Source of the DNA: Diploscapter coronatus
Taxonomy: Eukaryota; Nematoda; Chromadorea; Rhabditida; Rhabditidae
DNA: 64,000 nt
NCBI GenBank assembly: GCA_964036155.1
Contig: OZ038422.1
Span: 50,801,201 to 50,865,200, forward strand
Reading direction: 5' to 3'
A program made the translations under genes and the position numbers. This document shows, in pieces, positions 37,255 through 50,500 of this stretch. The notes under the pieces are model-generated. The model made no database searches. It had not been told where the DNA came from and saw nothing but the letters and a program-made list of their open reading frames with translations. Numbering within the stretch: the stretch's first letter is position 1; every line of letters begins with the position of its first letter.

Positions 37255-40200
37255 ATGACCTCAACACTACCTCCAGGAATGGGGAATATGAAACTATGTG
37301 AATCGTCAATTTATAACGATATTCAAACTACTGCCCGGCTATTCGGAGGAATGCCTATAGCTATATTAGGTAACTCTTATTAAAATTAGTTAAAGTTTAA
37401 AAGTCAATAATATTTTAATTTAGGAGTGATAACGAATTTCATTAATATCGTAGTATTTTGTGATTCCGAAATGCGATGCTCTTTGGTGAATCATTTTTTG
37501 TTGGTAGGTATTTTAGTCTAGAATCCAAAGAAGTATTTTATTAAATAATTCAAATTGAATATTTATGTCTAAATTTTATAAAACGCACAGATTTAGAGTA
37601 TTTTATATAATTTTATCATACTTCACTATTTTGACCACTTGCTATATCACAAATACGATGAATAATCATTGTTTATTCGTACTTGTTCGAACCATCTGAT
37701 TCATCATTGCTGCCTCATTCATATTCCCATCTTCTCAAACACGTTGCGCTAAATCTTCAGCCTGCATTGTGCTATGTCAATACACATGCACAGATTAACA
37801 TTTGACTTGTTTGTACTCTGTGCCCTTAGCCTTATCTCATATAGTTGAGGATAATGAAGATCAATTACTCTGACGCAGATAAGGATATATTAAATTTGTT
37901 CAGAACATTTCAATACGTAAACCTTATGGATAAATATCTAATCTGTTTACGAATAGATCATGAAGTTTAGCGGTTTTTAGACTTTGATATCAAAATTTTA
38001 AAGCCTATACACACTCTGTCGCTAAAACCGAATATTTCCATTTTATATTTCAAAATTTGTAACATTAAAATTTTTGACTATATTACTTAAATACCTATAA
38101 GTACGTACCTTTGAATTTTAAAACTATTGAAAAGATTCAAAATTAGTTTAAATTCTTCAAATTGTTGCACAATCAATCATGTGGTTTATGCTAGACTCAA
38201 TTTATCAAAATAATACTTAAATAATCCCTAACCTGACATTGTGTAACTTCCGGCGTTATGATAAATTACTCAAATCCGTTTCCGAAATTTGCAAATTTGC
38301 AAAATGTTGATAAACATAAGTCTGCAAAATACTCAAAGAAATAAAATGATAAAAATATAATTTAGGTACTATCAATATCGGATCTTCTTCTATTATTATG
38401 CAATTTCTTTATGCTTATATTTCCGGTTATAGCATCAATGAGCGATTCCGCTATGCTACATGATACATATCCGTTGATTTTATGGTAAGATTTGGTACTA
38501 TATTAATAAAAATATGCAGAACAGTCGACTTATCAAATCAATAAAGTAGCCACTCAGAACATAACACCTTCCGAAGTTTATAGCAAATTTTAGGTACGCT
38601 TACCCCGTAGGTCTAATAACCCAAACCTGTGGAGTCTATCTAACCGTATTGGTGTCGGTTCATAGGTGAAAATGCCTATAAATGTCGATTAACTCAAATT
38701 TTTAGGTATCTTGGTGTATGCCACCCTTTCCGAGCGAAACGATGGATTAGTAGTGCTCCTGTGAAAAGTGCTATTATTGGTATTCTTAAAAGTTAAATTT
38801 ATTATTTTATTATAAATGCCTATTTCAGGCTCGATATTGTTCAGTGTACTTATAAACCTGAACTATTGGTTGGAGTTGAGCATTGAAAATTGTTATTCCG
38901 AAAATTTTAAACAGGCTATAAGGTAATCAACAAGTGTTCGGTAATGATAGTTAAGCAATGATTTTAGAAGCATAGCGCTAACACCCTTGAAGATGGACGT
39001 CATGTACCATATAATAACGCGGGTTATATTGTACACGCTAGTCATGTTCGTCATACCGTTCATAACGCTAATTATCGTCAATTGGCGAATTATCGTAGCG
39101 CTAAAGGAGAGCACGAGGATGAGGAATCAAATGCATTCCTCGAAAAAGTCGAATCCATCGTAGGTTTTAATTAAATTTATAATGAGGAACCATTCAGACA
39201 GGAAATTAGTCTTCATATCCTAACCTTTGGTTCTAAATAATTTGGGACCTATTTTTAAAATCAACTATTCCAAATATCAACTTAGCATTCTCGACTTAAC
39301 GATTTTTAAGTTCATTTCATTATGGTGCAAATAATTTGAAACATTTATATATTTCAGAAGAATAATCCATCAATTTCGCTTGCTTAAAAACGCCAAGTAT
39401 TCGGACATATTCGGCAAGTTCGGGAGGATCAATTTCAAGTAATTTTTCATACGTTTTAGTTTTTTCTAGTATCATAGCAATCTTCGATAAATTTATATCA
39501 GGATATTGCCCATATGTAAAATTGAATAGAATTTTCATAATTTTACATTTTTAAAATAAATTTTTATAAGTGTAATTAAATTATAGTATCCTCCGCACTC
39601 CTTCCCTTCTAAAGACAAACACGAATTCCGTTCGAGACCGGAGTGTTACACTGATGTTGCTCGCGATTGTCGCTATATTCCTAATCTGCAATTGCCTGGC
39701 ATTCTGCAACAACATTTACGAAATCTTCCGAGATGCCACTCAGCAGATCGAAATGGGCAATTCCACGATGGAGTATTATATTGAGGTAATGCATCTTGAA
39801 ATATGGCTCAGAAATATCGAAATATAACTCGGTTTTTCCTACGATCAATTGTCTCGTCAGAAGTTGGTATAGAAAAATCAAAAACTACATGGTTTAAACA
39901 TTTTGAAATCATGACCATACTCATTTTATCAATTGATTTACTAGCAGCTGGTATTTTATAATCGAAAACGTTAACTTTCAAAATTTCGATAGTGGTCATC
40001 ATAAATACAAAATTACGTTCCCCAGTATCCTGAGGTCGATAAATACAATTCAAAATTTGTTTAGGTATGATGGGGCTCTAAAGATCAACTAACTTTGTTC
40101 CATTATGGAATATCATATGTTTTGAAACACATCAACTTTCAGCAACCCTCGGTAACGAACGATGAGTTCAAGATTCCCAAGACGCAAGATATGTTCGACT

Positions 40201-42583
40201 TGTCTGTGGAACTGAGCAACATTTTGATTTCGCTGAATTCCTCTTCGTCCATGTTCGTCTATCTCATATTCAGCTCGAAATATCGGACGATCATCAAGCA
40301 TTGGCTAGGGTTGGAGAAGAGAAAGAAGGTAGGTTACAGAAAATTTTGGACCCAATTACGAAATATGTGAATTAGTGGGAGTGTTGCATATTTTAATATC
40401 AAATATATTATAAATTCAAGATGTTTCATTAAATTTCTTGAATGAAAGGATAGAAAAATTACTACTGAAAGTGTTTGCTGGGTGTTATCATCGATTTTTA
40501 AAGAAAATGCTTCAAAAAATTAAAACATAAAATATTCAATCCATTTTAATATTTCCTGACCTGTTAAGAGCAAAAAATCGCATTAATTAACTAACCACAA
40601 ACTTAGGTGAACGGTGTCGCTTTGACCACAGCGATGATGGCTCAGAAAGCGCTAGAGCTCTCTATTCTCCCTGACGAAGCTGAAGGTAATTTTTAATAAA
40701 AGATCGAAACTCAGGAAATCTTTAGAAATAGAAGGAGTGCCTCATGTCTCTCGAAAAAAGTAAGGCAAAAAGTGAAACAAAAAATGCCTGAAAGCGGCTT
40801 GAGTTTGCCTGTTTCATCGAATTTTTTGAAGAAATTCGAGCATGAAGTTTCATAAGTTCAAAAGCTTTTGTAATGCGGGCCTGCTGATTCATTATCCTTT
40901 GTTCGATTTTTACCAATTTTTGGGTAAATTTTCGCGCTGCATGATTTTTTTGTATCTGACTTCTCCTATATTTACCCAAATTTGAAAAGTCAGAGCTTTA
41001 GTCCAGAGTAGGAAGTATAGCTTGATGAGTTAGGTGAAGTAGAACTTTGGGTTGGATTTTGAATAGGGGATCTGGAAGTTTTATGATCTCAGGATATTAT
41101 GAATTCTGAAGTTCAATATTTTGAAATCGTGTCCGAACCCACGAAATACTCTGAGACTTCTCTCGGATCTTATCCTTTCCTGGTTGATTCCGGAAAGAGT
41201 CTTCCAATACGCATGGATCCTGATACAGATCTTCGTTTTCCTAAATTATTTTAAGTCAACAAATTTTGAAACCACAACTTCCAGATCCCTTCGAAACTTA
41301 GCTTTATTAAAATATTTTATTTAGCGCGTCGCTCCCGACGCGAGAAAGGTCTTCTCGCTACAGCGAAGAAGCGTCGTCGTGCCAATACTTTAGCGGCATC
41401 AGAGACGGACCTTCGATTTGCCGAGCAGGTATCATTTCGAGTTCTATCAAGTCGACTCATTTTAAAGCCCTCAGTCCATCAATTTTTCAAACCATATGAA
41501 GCTATAGAAACTCTTATCTTATTGTTAGGCCAATCTACGTCCTGAGTTCCCAAAATCTCATCCATTAACCCTTCTAGCCATGAAATTTAGATCTTGTGAA
41601 ACCAAAGTAACTATTCTTATCATAGACTATACTACGTACAGAAGTCTCAATTTACCAGAAGAAACCATATAATCTCTATACACATGCTAGTTATTTCAGA
41701 AACAGCGGATGCTCGATGCGGTCGAGGAGTCCAATGTGGACGACGACCTACCTGGGCCGCGGCGCGGGTCTCGATCCCTAACAGGTACAGGGGATATTCA
41801 CTAGCTAATTATAAGTTGAACGATCGATCATTTCTTTCACGCCTACTCTCGTACTCCTTCATCAAATATAACAAACAATACCGTCTAACCCAGTATATTT
41901 GTTTCTATAATTATCTATAGCCTCAAATAAGTTAAAGGTTCAAACCGAGTTTTAAGCTTATTATGAATTTCCGATCTAGAGAGGACTTAAGTGAGGATGC
42001 TCCCACGACTTACCTCCTATAATATTTCTTTCATATGTTTGTATCTCTAACATTGAGATTTCAAACATTGTCTCCATTCGTGATGAAGTTATAACGTAAA
42101 TTTCGCTCCTACAACCTACCCCTGTATATTTGCTGAGTTTGACTCGAATGCTCCCTGGGTCTGGTTCAGTTTTATGACTATGATTACAGGCAGCTATCCG
42201 CGGCTGGTTCAATTGCAAGAAGCCAATTCAACGAAAGGCAGTCGACAAAATAGCAGCGATAGCTCGCAAAAGGAGGCGCCGAACGAAGTGGTCATGAATT
42301 TATGCCGAGGTAAAATCTATTTAATTTCAAACTTCTCAAATTATTATATCTTATTATTGGTGATTCTCCAATAAATACTTTTCATTGCGCACTACTATAG
42401 TATCAGGCTAGGTCTTAAATTTTTGCCTGTAAAAATGAAGTGCTACTCACATAAATTAATGAAAAGATCATAATAACTGGGAATGAGAAATATTAGATCC
42501 AGAAACCTATTATCCCTATTTCAGTCGACGCGCGCCGCACTAGCTCACGCCGAAAACTACTACGGTTCGCCACGATACAGTAG
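37255..42583 (+). CDS. class A GPCR, FMRFamide-receptor type
   Basis: Seven-helix receptor in the plasma membrane, probably for a neuropeptide of the FMRFamide-like group. Fourteen exons sum exactly to 525 residues. TM1 GVITNFINIVVF (37424-37503), TM2 SISDLLLLLCNFFM (38366-38484), TM3 ending LVSVHRYLGVCHPFRAKRW (38594-38779), TM4 SILFSVLINLNYWLELS, TM5 VILYTLVMFVIPFITLIIVN (38968-39159), TM6 LMLLAIVAIFLICNCLAFC (39587-39785) and TM7 LSNILISLNSSSSMFVYLIF (40143-40328). The DRY motif is VHR and the seventh helix lacks a clear NPxxY, both seen in nematode FMRFamide-receptor relatives. The helix-8 segment is KYRTIIKHWLG. The tail is long, with a basic block (KKRRR) and Ser-rich segments. Start at 37255 directly follows an acceptor (tttatgtttag), so a 5' exon or trans-splice leader is likely. 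Confidence 0.92.
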
Positions 42584-42945
42584 ACATCTTCTTCAAACAA
42601 ATCAAAATTCCGATCTCAAAACCAGCTTTTCATATCTCATAAATCCTACTTTTCCTAAACGGGTAAAGATTCTATGCATAAATTTGTCATGCCTATTTCG
42701 TGTATAAATTATTCAACTCGAATTTATTCCTCGGAAAAGTTCAACAAAATAGATTTTGAAGTGAAAAAAACCAACAACAATAATTATCATCAACAAAAAT
42801 ACTGAAACAAAGGAGATACACGAAACTTTGAGGTTCAGATTTAATCCTAAAAATCTAGAAGTTTCAATGCAATTACCAAAAGCTTTAAAAAAATCTAACT
42901 CAAAATTCATGTACCCCTAATCAAAAACCCATATCATTTACCTAC

Positions 42946-45900
42946 CTATTTATTCTCCGTTTCCATGGTTTCTTCCGTTCCAGTTTTGTCGTTGTCATTT
43001 GAAGTCGAACCCAAACCCGAACCGCCCTTCCAGAAGCCTGCCTGGACCGAATTCACCGACCCCTTAGCCTTCTGTCTCGGTCCCCAGTTCTTGCCCTGAA
43101 AAAATTAGGGATGCTTCAAAATTTTCCATAATTCGATGATTTCGTTATGTTAATACGTCGAAAAGTTTGCTATATAGTAATTATATAAGTTTTAAAATAA
43201 TCCATCATTTGATATTCCTCAATTAATTCAACGACATTCTTATTCAACAGTTTTTTTCTTACATTACATTAGGTTCAAAATATCCTATACTAAATATTAG
43301 ATCTGTAAACTTTGGCTGTGGGAACATCGCAAAATGTTACAAGTTTCAAAAATTAGCAAAAATCAAAGTTGCGATCTTCAGATAATAAAAAACGGCGAAA
43401 AATTTTATATAAAAAAAAAAAAAAAAAACCCCACCTTATTGCATTGATATCTGACCATATGTTCGATTTTCTCCTGAACAGTCGCTCCCGGGTGCATGGT
43501 GAAGCTGACTTTGTGCCTGAAAAATAGTTTTCAAAAGATATTCTTAAAAAATGAAATACTTGATTTCTTTTCCCAGAATCGTAAATCCAGGCGAAGTTTC
43601 GTGGAGTCTCTCCCTTTTCACGTTGGCGGATTGAGCCTGAAAATAAAAAAAGCGAATTTTGAAAAAATTAAGCCTTCTTAAAATTTCGATAATGCTACAT
43701 CTCCAAAAATCGTTATTTTTACCTGATATCTGATGACGTCCCAAAGAAAGTCCAGAGTCGCGTCGGTTTTGATGCCTTTCGGACAGCAGTGAGAGCCGGA
43801 AACCTGAAAAGTTTGTCTTCTGTATCTTTTTTTTTCAAACTTTGGAAAATGTAATATTTTTGGCATAGAAATAAGTCAAATAAGCAAAAAATGGAGAACA
43901 AAATAAAATTTAAAGTTATTTTTTGGCAAACTATGATGAAAAGACCAAATTTTGGTGAGAAAAAATAAATTTAAAAAAAAAAAAGTTAAATAAAAGAAAA
44001 AACAAATAAAACTGACCCTGAATCCGGCATTGAGAATGGCGGAGCGGACGTTGATGAGCTTGGGCATGGGAGACTTGCAGATGTTCATCATCTGACCCGC
44101 CTCATAATACAGCGGCACGTCGTCCAGTTCCTGGAATTCGAATTTTTGCAAACACACTTCAATTTTAAAATTCAACAGGCATTTAAGGTAGTTTACCAAG
44201 TTCTATGCTAAATTCTAAAACTTATTTATCTTTTCTTCTAGAATAGCAAAGTTAAGAATTTCCAGTAGTTTTTTTTTCTCGAAACCTATCACGTAAAGAT
44301 CTATCTTGAAATTTTATTCTGCCAGCATAATAGACTTCCTTATTCAGAACGAAATAATAGGTTTCAAACACTATCTCGTCCAAATTCGTATTTCAAATAT
44401 TGTTCCTCTAACTCCATCGAATTACAACATTAAAAATCACCTCATGCACCGTCGTGAGCACTCCTAGTAATCTGCTGTGAGTTCCCAATCTCTCTTCCTC
44501 TTTGGTGGTTTTGAGCTGTTGAAGGAGGTTCTGGACGAATACCTTATCGTGAATGGGGGCTGTGTAGATCGGACCGATGTGGTGCACTGGGTGCGAGCAG
44601 TGGACGCATTTATTGTTACCGTCTGAAAACTCGATTTTAGGAAGTTTCTAGAGGAAGAGAAATAAGTCGTTTTTATTAAGGTAGGCTTGAAGGCGCATCG
44701 AATTCAAGAAATTGAGCATCATTCTCAAGAATATGGAATTTAATAAGTTTGCTGATCGGAATTGCATATCCAATTCGTTAGGTTTCAAGATTTTGGCTAT
44801 CATTCAGATAATAGTTGTAATTGTTTTGTTGTCCATATCTCACTAAAACCTCAACTATCAATTAAAGTTATCAAATAATCAATACATGCGTATCAAGCAC
44901 TTAAAAATGTCTAACTTACCAAGAAGTGTATGCTTGATGACGTAGGGCAGGTACTTGACGCTCTTTCCGTCAACATGTTTTCTCAGAATAGGGGCAATTT
45001 CCATCGAATGGCAGCCGGAGCACACCAGCACGTTGCCGACTTTTCTGCAAAAAAGATTATTCTTTTAGAAAATAAAAATAAATTCCTTACATTCCACTAT
45101 CCTTGGCCTCCCTGGCTCCAGTCTTCACTCGCACAAAGACGCGAACGTAGAAGTCGACGGAAATGGACAAAAGCGGCTCGATGTATCTGGCGTAGCGATT
45201 CGCCTGAGTGTCGATGGCGCGCAGAAGGATGCGGAGGGCCTGCAAATTTATAAAAATAAACATTTTTTTAAAAAATCTAATTATTAATTATTTTATTTAA
45301 AGATCGATATTTTGCAATCACATTTAATTTTCTGAAGTATTCCAACTAGTATTAAGGAAGCTAAAATCTCTGAAAAACTTGAAGCGTATCGAAAATCTAT
45401 TAAATTCGAAGAATGCTGTCAGTTGGAAGAAATTATTAATATTTCAAACTTCCGAAACCTAGAAAACTTACCATTTCGTGGCAGCACTTGGTTCTCGTCG
45501 TGACGGCTCCGTATTTCGTGTAGCAGGCCTCCGGAGTGTTTCCACAAAGTACAGCCATGTCCGTGCAGGTCACCATCAGGATTCCTCAAAAATTGCTATT
45601 TTCAAAAAAAAAAAATCAAGAAAATCGGCAGGAAATTTTTTCTCCACATAAAAAATAAAAACAAAATAATTTTAAAAATACCATTTTCAGCAACACACTG
45701 TACGCCAGAGTCCAGAAAATTCGACGCCGTTCCGTACGGATCCAAATCGACCGCGTGGAAGCGCTTCTCCAGAGAACGGTGCTGCATCATCGTCATTCTG
45801 AAATTATTCACTTCAAAAAACATAAGTTTCAAAAATACTTTTAAGAAAAGCGCTAATTTTTATATTATTCGGATAGAAGTCTTATGCGGTAAAAATCAGA

Positions 45901-46943
45901 TTTTGATATTTCAAAGTTCACTTCAAGAAGAGTCATTTTCACAGCTATTCTCCGCTAGTTTTGGTTCCCAAAAATGTTATATTCCAAGAAAATCTCGATG
46001 GAAATACAAGAAATTCAAATATGATTCGATCTGCTAGAAGTTTCATATAATTTAAAAAGAGAAGAAAAAATCTATTAAAAGACCTACATCGCGTCCCCGA
46101 AATGTGCTTTGACTTTGTCCTGGACGCCGTTCAGATCGATATTGCATTTGATCGACTCGACCGCGTTCTCTGAGAAATCGTTCGCCAAGATAGAATCTAC
46201 GTTCGGAACCTAAAGGATGAAATTTTTCCGAAAAATCATATTTCTGAATTTTTAGAAAAGTTCGAGACATGCTTTCTTAGGTTTTAATACGAAATTAATT
46301 TTTAGAAATTGTTTACCTCTTGTGAAAATCTCAGCGCCCTCAAACCGCTAGCAGAAAGAGCGTCCAGAATTCGGATATTGCCGCTCTGAAAAAACCATAA
46401 AGCCATATTTTAGCCTTTAGTATTTTTTAATATCATTCATCAGAAAAAATGTTAAGGGTAAAAAAATGTTTGTTCACAATTTTTTACCTGATCATTTTCC
46501 GCGACCTTCCTTCTCTTGGTCGCCGGCTCTTCGTCTTCAGTTCCATTGGTTGCGTTTTGAATGTCCGCGTTCACCTTTTCACGATCAGCAACGAATTGGC
46601 GAAGCACGAGCACGCTGAAAATTAGACCTCTTTTCCAAATTTCGTGATCTATTTCTAAAATTGCTGATCTTTTCTTAGTTTTTTAGCTCTTTTCAGATAC
46701 TTTCTTCGAGTTTTTGAAACCTACGTCAAATCGCGATTGAATTCCTGGACGGGGTTGTAGAAGACCGGTCCGTGGAAGGCAACTTTAGCCTTGCCCTCTT
46801 GGACGATAGTGACATCGTCTTTCTGAAAAAATAAAAGTTGCCATCTTTCCTATTCTAATGTCTTTACTTACTTTTTCCTCCTCGCTAGTTCCATTGCCTT
46901 GTCCGTTTTGCGCAGAATCTTCTGATACCGGATTTGCCGACAT
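42946..46943 (-). CDS. TRMT1: tRNA (guanine26-N2) dimethyltransferase
   Basis: Adds two methyl groups from S-adenosylmethionine to G26 of nuclear or mitochondrial tRNAs. Fifteen exons sum exactly to 558 residues, close to fungal and nematode Trm1. The N terminus is [18 protein letters not shown], then [20 protein letters not shown], the typical Trm1 entry. The Rossmann core shows [19 protein letters not shown] (SAM binding), [14 protein letters not shown], and the catalytic [16 protein letters not shown] (45682-45797). Later motifs are [29 protein letters not shown] and KCVHCSHP (Cys pairs that could bind zinc), [24 protein letters not shown] and [15 protein letters not shown]. The Lys/Asn-rich tail ends TMETENK. 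The gene is head-to-head with the exonuclease gene, 594 bases apart. An 18-A run lies in the intron before the last exon. Confidence 0.96.
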
Positions 46944-47537
46944 TTTCCTGAAAAATCGCGAGAAATTTTTCGAAAAACGAATTTCAAACAACACGATTAG
47001 CCAAAGTTACGAGATAATAAACGCGAAGACCGATCATATTTTCGTCGTCTTCCACTTTCTTTACACTGCTCTTGTACTCTGGCAATTTTCCTTCAAGCAC
47101 TTATCAGTTTAGACTAAACTGATAAAAATTCCCCCCAGAAAAATATCGTTTCAAACGAGAACTTTTGGCGCTAAACCCATTTTTGATTTCCAGCGTTCAA
47201 ACTTCAAATTTCGTCTTTATCTTCTACTGATAACAAAATCTTCTGTCCTCACATGGCTTTTTGAGCCAAAAAAAACAATCATTTTTGTCGGACTTTCGAA
47301 AATATGATATCAGTTGCATTTCAATTCAGTTTCAAATTCTGCTGTAGTTTCTTCTTCCGCCAAAATGTTGAACATATTTTCATTTTTCCAAAGTTTCTCA
47401 GAAAAGTTCCCCAAAACTACCCTATTCATCTCTTTAAATCGCTTATTTTCCAAAAAGCTCTCGAACTCCTAGATAATCTCCACTTTCAGTTCCTCCAACT
47501 CCCAGGGACCTCCCAGTCCATTCCCTCATTAGTTCGA
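46944..47537. promoter_or_regulatory. shared upstream region of TRMT1 and the exonuclease gene
   Basis: The 594 bases between two divergent start codons. Contains a short inverted sequence CTTATCAGTTTAGACTAAACTGATAA near 47099-47124 (arms TTATCAGTTTAG and CTAAACTGATAA), a near-perfect palindrome that could be a binding site, and pyrimidine-rich tracts before the plus-strand acceptor (cctcattag) next to 47538. A bidirectional promoter is inferred from layout. Confidence 0.4.
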
Positions 47538-50500
47538 ATGTCTCGGAAGCAGAGCCAGCTGGATCGGCCCTCGACGAGTCGGATTCTGCCGCGGAGCGAC
47601 GACGGCGACTCGGATGGCTCCTCCTGGGGAGGACAATCGCCTGTCTACAGCAAGCGGAAAGCGCAGGTATTTATTTGATTGAGGACAAAATAAAACTTTC
47701 TGAAAGGATGTAAGTTTACGGAACAGAAGAGAACGTTCACAGGAATATTTCAAAATAAGCCTTTGGAAACATTTTGACGTTTGAAACGAATACATTTTAG
47801 AATATCAAAGGTTTAAGGAAGAGCTAAGAATGACTAATTTGTTTTTCAAAAATTTCAAATTTCCAAAAAAATTCAAAATATATATTTTGAGGTCCGCTCG
47901 CAGCCGCGCACTACGAACAGTTTTGACGATTTCGAGGTGCGTATCGTCGCCAGAAAGGCCGTCATCGTTCAGGAACAAGCTGTGAGTAAACATTATCGTT
48001 TTAAAAGACAGTATTAAGAAAATAAGTTTCTTGAAAGTTACGGCAAAGTTATTTTCCCTCTTCCAAAGCTGCAACAGCTCTCCAGAGTATTTCTTTTGAG
48101 ATTCTGAGAAAAAGTACTCAATAAGCTACAGTAGCCTCGAAATATTGTATATCGAGAGTTACAGTATGCCAAGTTCGACAGTAATCCGATTTTTTTTATT
48201 CCAGGAAGAGTCGTTCCTCCTCGATCCCAACTCGATGGACCCAGCCGATTGTGTATTTGGCTCGATGAAGAAGTCCCAGCCAATCGACCTCCAAGTCAAC
48301 CCGATCGGCGATGTGAGGAACGTGTCCTTCAATGAACATGACGACGTCATCACTATCGAGGAGACTTTCCAGGAAGAGAATAAGGAGGTGAGGGTTTTAA
48401 ATTTTGAAAAAAAGATTTTCTTGAAATTTATCCTTTATGTTAGATTTTTAAAAATATTCGAAGAAAATGCATAAAGGAAACAATTTGAATTTTGAAACTT
48501 TTTGAAATATTTGAAAATTTGCTCATTTACCATTTCGACCATGAAATGTCTACTCGCCTGATAATACTTGAACAGAATTCAACTAACTTGCTGAGAGCAA
48601 GTCCCGTTTCTTATAGATGAACTAACTTCTAGTCCTGCAATAGCCATCAAAGTATTCTCAAAAATTATATGAATTCCTGGAACTTCTATTTTCCTTAACA
48701 ACTACCCTCTAAAGTTTAATTTTCTCATCTCACCTCTCAACCAATCTCATGAATCATAGTCAGGAGGTTGAAATTCTCGAAAGATGATATTTTTCCAGGG
48801 CATCGTCTCGCTGTACTCTGCGCGTTCTGCGTCTTCGCTGGCACGTCGTCTGACCGGTCTGCAGGAAGTCGATCCCCGCACTCCCCAAGTCGAAAGAAGC
48901 GAGCGCCCGCCCGCCGTTCAACTTATCGAGAACCAGCCCACCATGAGCCATGCTGGAGCGGTAAATGTTTATTTTACTTTTCTCTGATAATTTCAATTAT
49001 TTCACTAAATTCTATTGTTTTTTCAGAACCATTCACTTTAATTTAGTCGCTTGTTGCATTTATTACCCATTTGGGTAGAAAATCTTGATATTTGATAAGT
49101 TTCAAAAGGTTGCATAGTTCTCTTTGAAAGCCTTAGATTTGACCATCCGATTACATTTGGGAAATAATAGAATTAAAAACTCTAAAAGAATACTTCCAGA
49201 CCCAGGCCCTGAGAAAGGAGGCTGTCGGGCCCTCGTCGCCGACCACTCCAAAGCGGACCCCCACAAAGAGACTCAATGCTCATGCACTCAGCCCCACCAA
49301 GACCATCAAGAAGGGAAAGTAAGGGAATTTTTTAGTCCTAAGATTTTCCTATTAATTAAGTTTTAAAGAAATTTGAAAATTTCAGCTTTCGCACGAGCTA
49401 CGACCCGAAAATCAAGACGTTCGTCTTTTTCGACTTTGAGACCACTGGGTTCTTCCCTGAGGAGAGAGGTGGGGTTTTAAAATAGTTAAAAACTTAAAGG
49501 AAAGTTTAGAAAATAATAAGTACGAGAACGTTTTTAAAAAAGAAAAACTTTTTAGAATAAGAAATTCCGAAAAAAAAAAATACAAATATCTTCAGGGCTG
49601 GAAAAGCAGCACTGCGACCAGATGTGGAAAAACGATCCCGGCCCCAAGGACCTGCACGACTTTCTCGACAAAGCCATAAGAATGAGTGAGTTTTTTTTTC
49701 TAAATTTATTATTATTTTACTTCGAGTCCTTGAAAACATAAAATTAAAACCTTTAAAGAACATGGAGTTTTTCAGCTTCAATAGCGACGGCTCCTCGAAT
49801 AACTCAGTTCGCTTTCTGCGCCATTCCAAGGATGCAGTTCGAGGAGAACATGAAGAGGATGGAAGAGAAGGCTCGAGAATCTCCCAACTCGTCTCTGCAT
49901 CGCAAAATGCCGTGCAACGTCACCTCGCGGATGATAAACCCAGACTTTGTGCAGACGACAGATTGGGCCAACTACAACAAGAAGCAGCGAGTCATTCCAG
50001 AGGGTAGACCAAATTTGATCTCTTTTCTAAATTTTATTTTGTTAAAAATTCGGAAAAGTCATACCGGAGAATATGGTTTTGATATTTTTCGAGAAAATTA
50101 TCTTTTTCTTTTTTATTTTTGACCTTATTTTGAGAAATTTGAATCTCTTTTCTCACATTAAATCGTGCAGAAAGTGATGCCATTTTTTACTTTCTCTAAT
50201 GTTCCTCAACTTCAGCCCTTTTATTCGAGGCCCGTCTGCTGCAGTCCTACTCGACCTTCGACAAGGAGTGGCCATCGGTGCTGGAATTTCTGAATTCTGT
50301 CCCCAAACCGGCCTGTCTTGGTAATTTTTTCAAATTTACTGATTTTTTTAAATATCGATTTTCAGTGGCTCACAACGGGTTGATGTTCGACATGCGCGTG
50401 CTGTATTTCGAGCTGAAGCGCTACGGCTTTCTTGAGAAGAACATGGGCGTTCCCAAAGATGTGCGTATTTCAAGCATTTTTTGAAAAATTTTTCTTTTGA

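Noticed and set aside
39320..40053. Several minus-strand frames within the GPCR gene
   Set aside because: They are shadows of introns and exons of the plus-strand receptor, whose fourteen exons sum exactly in phase.
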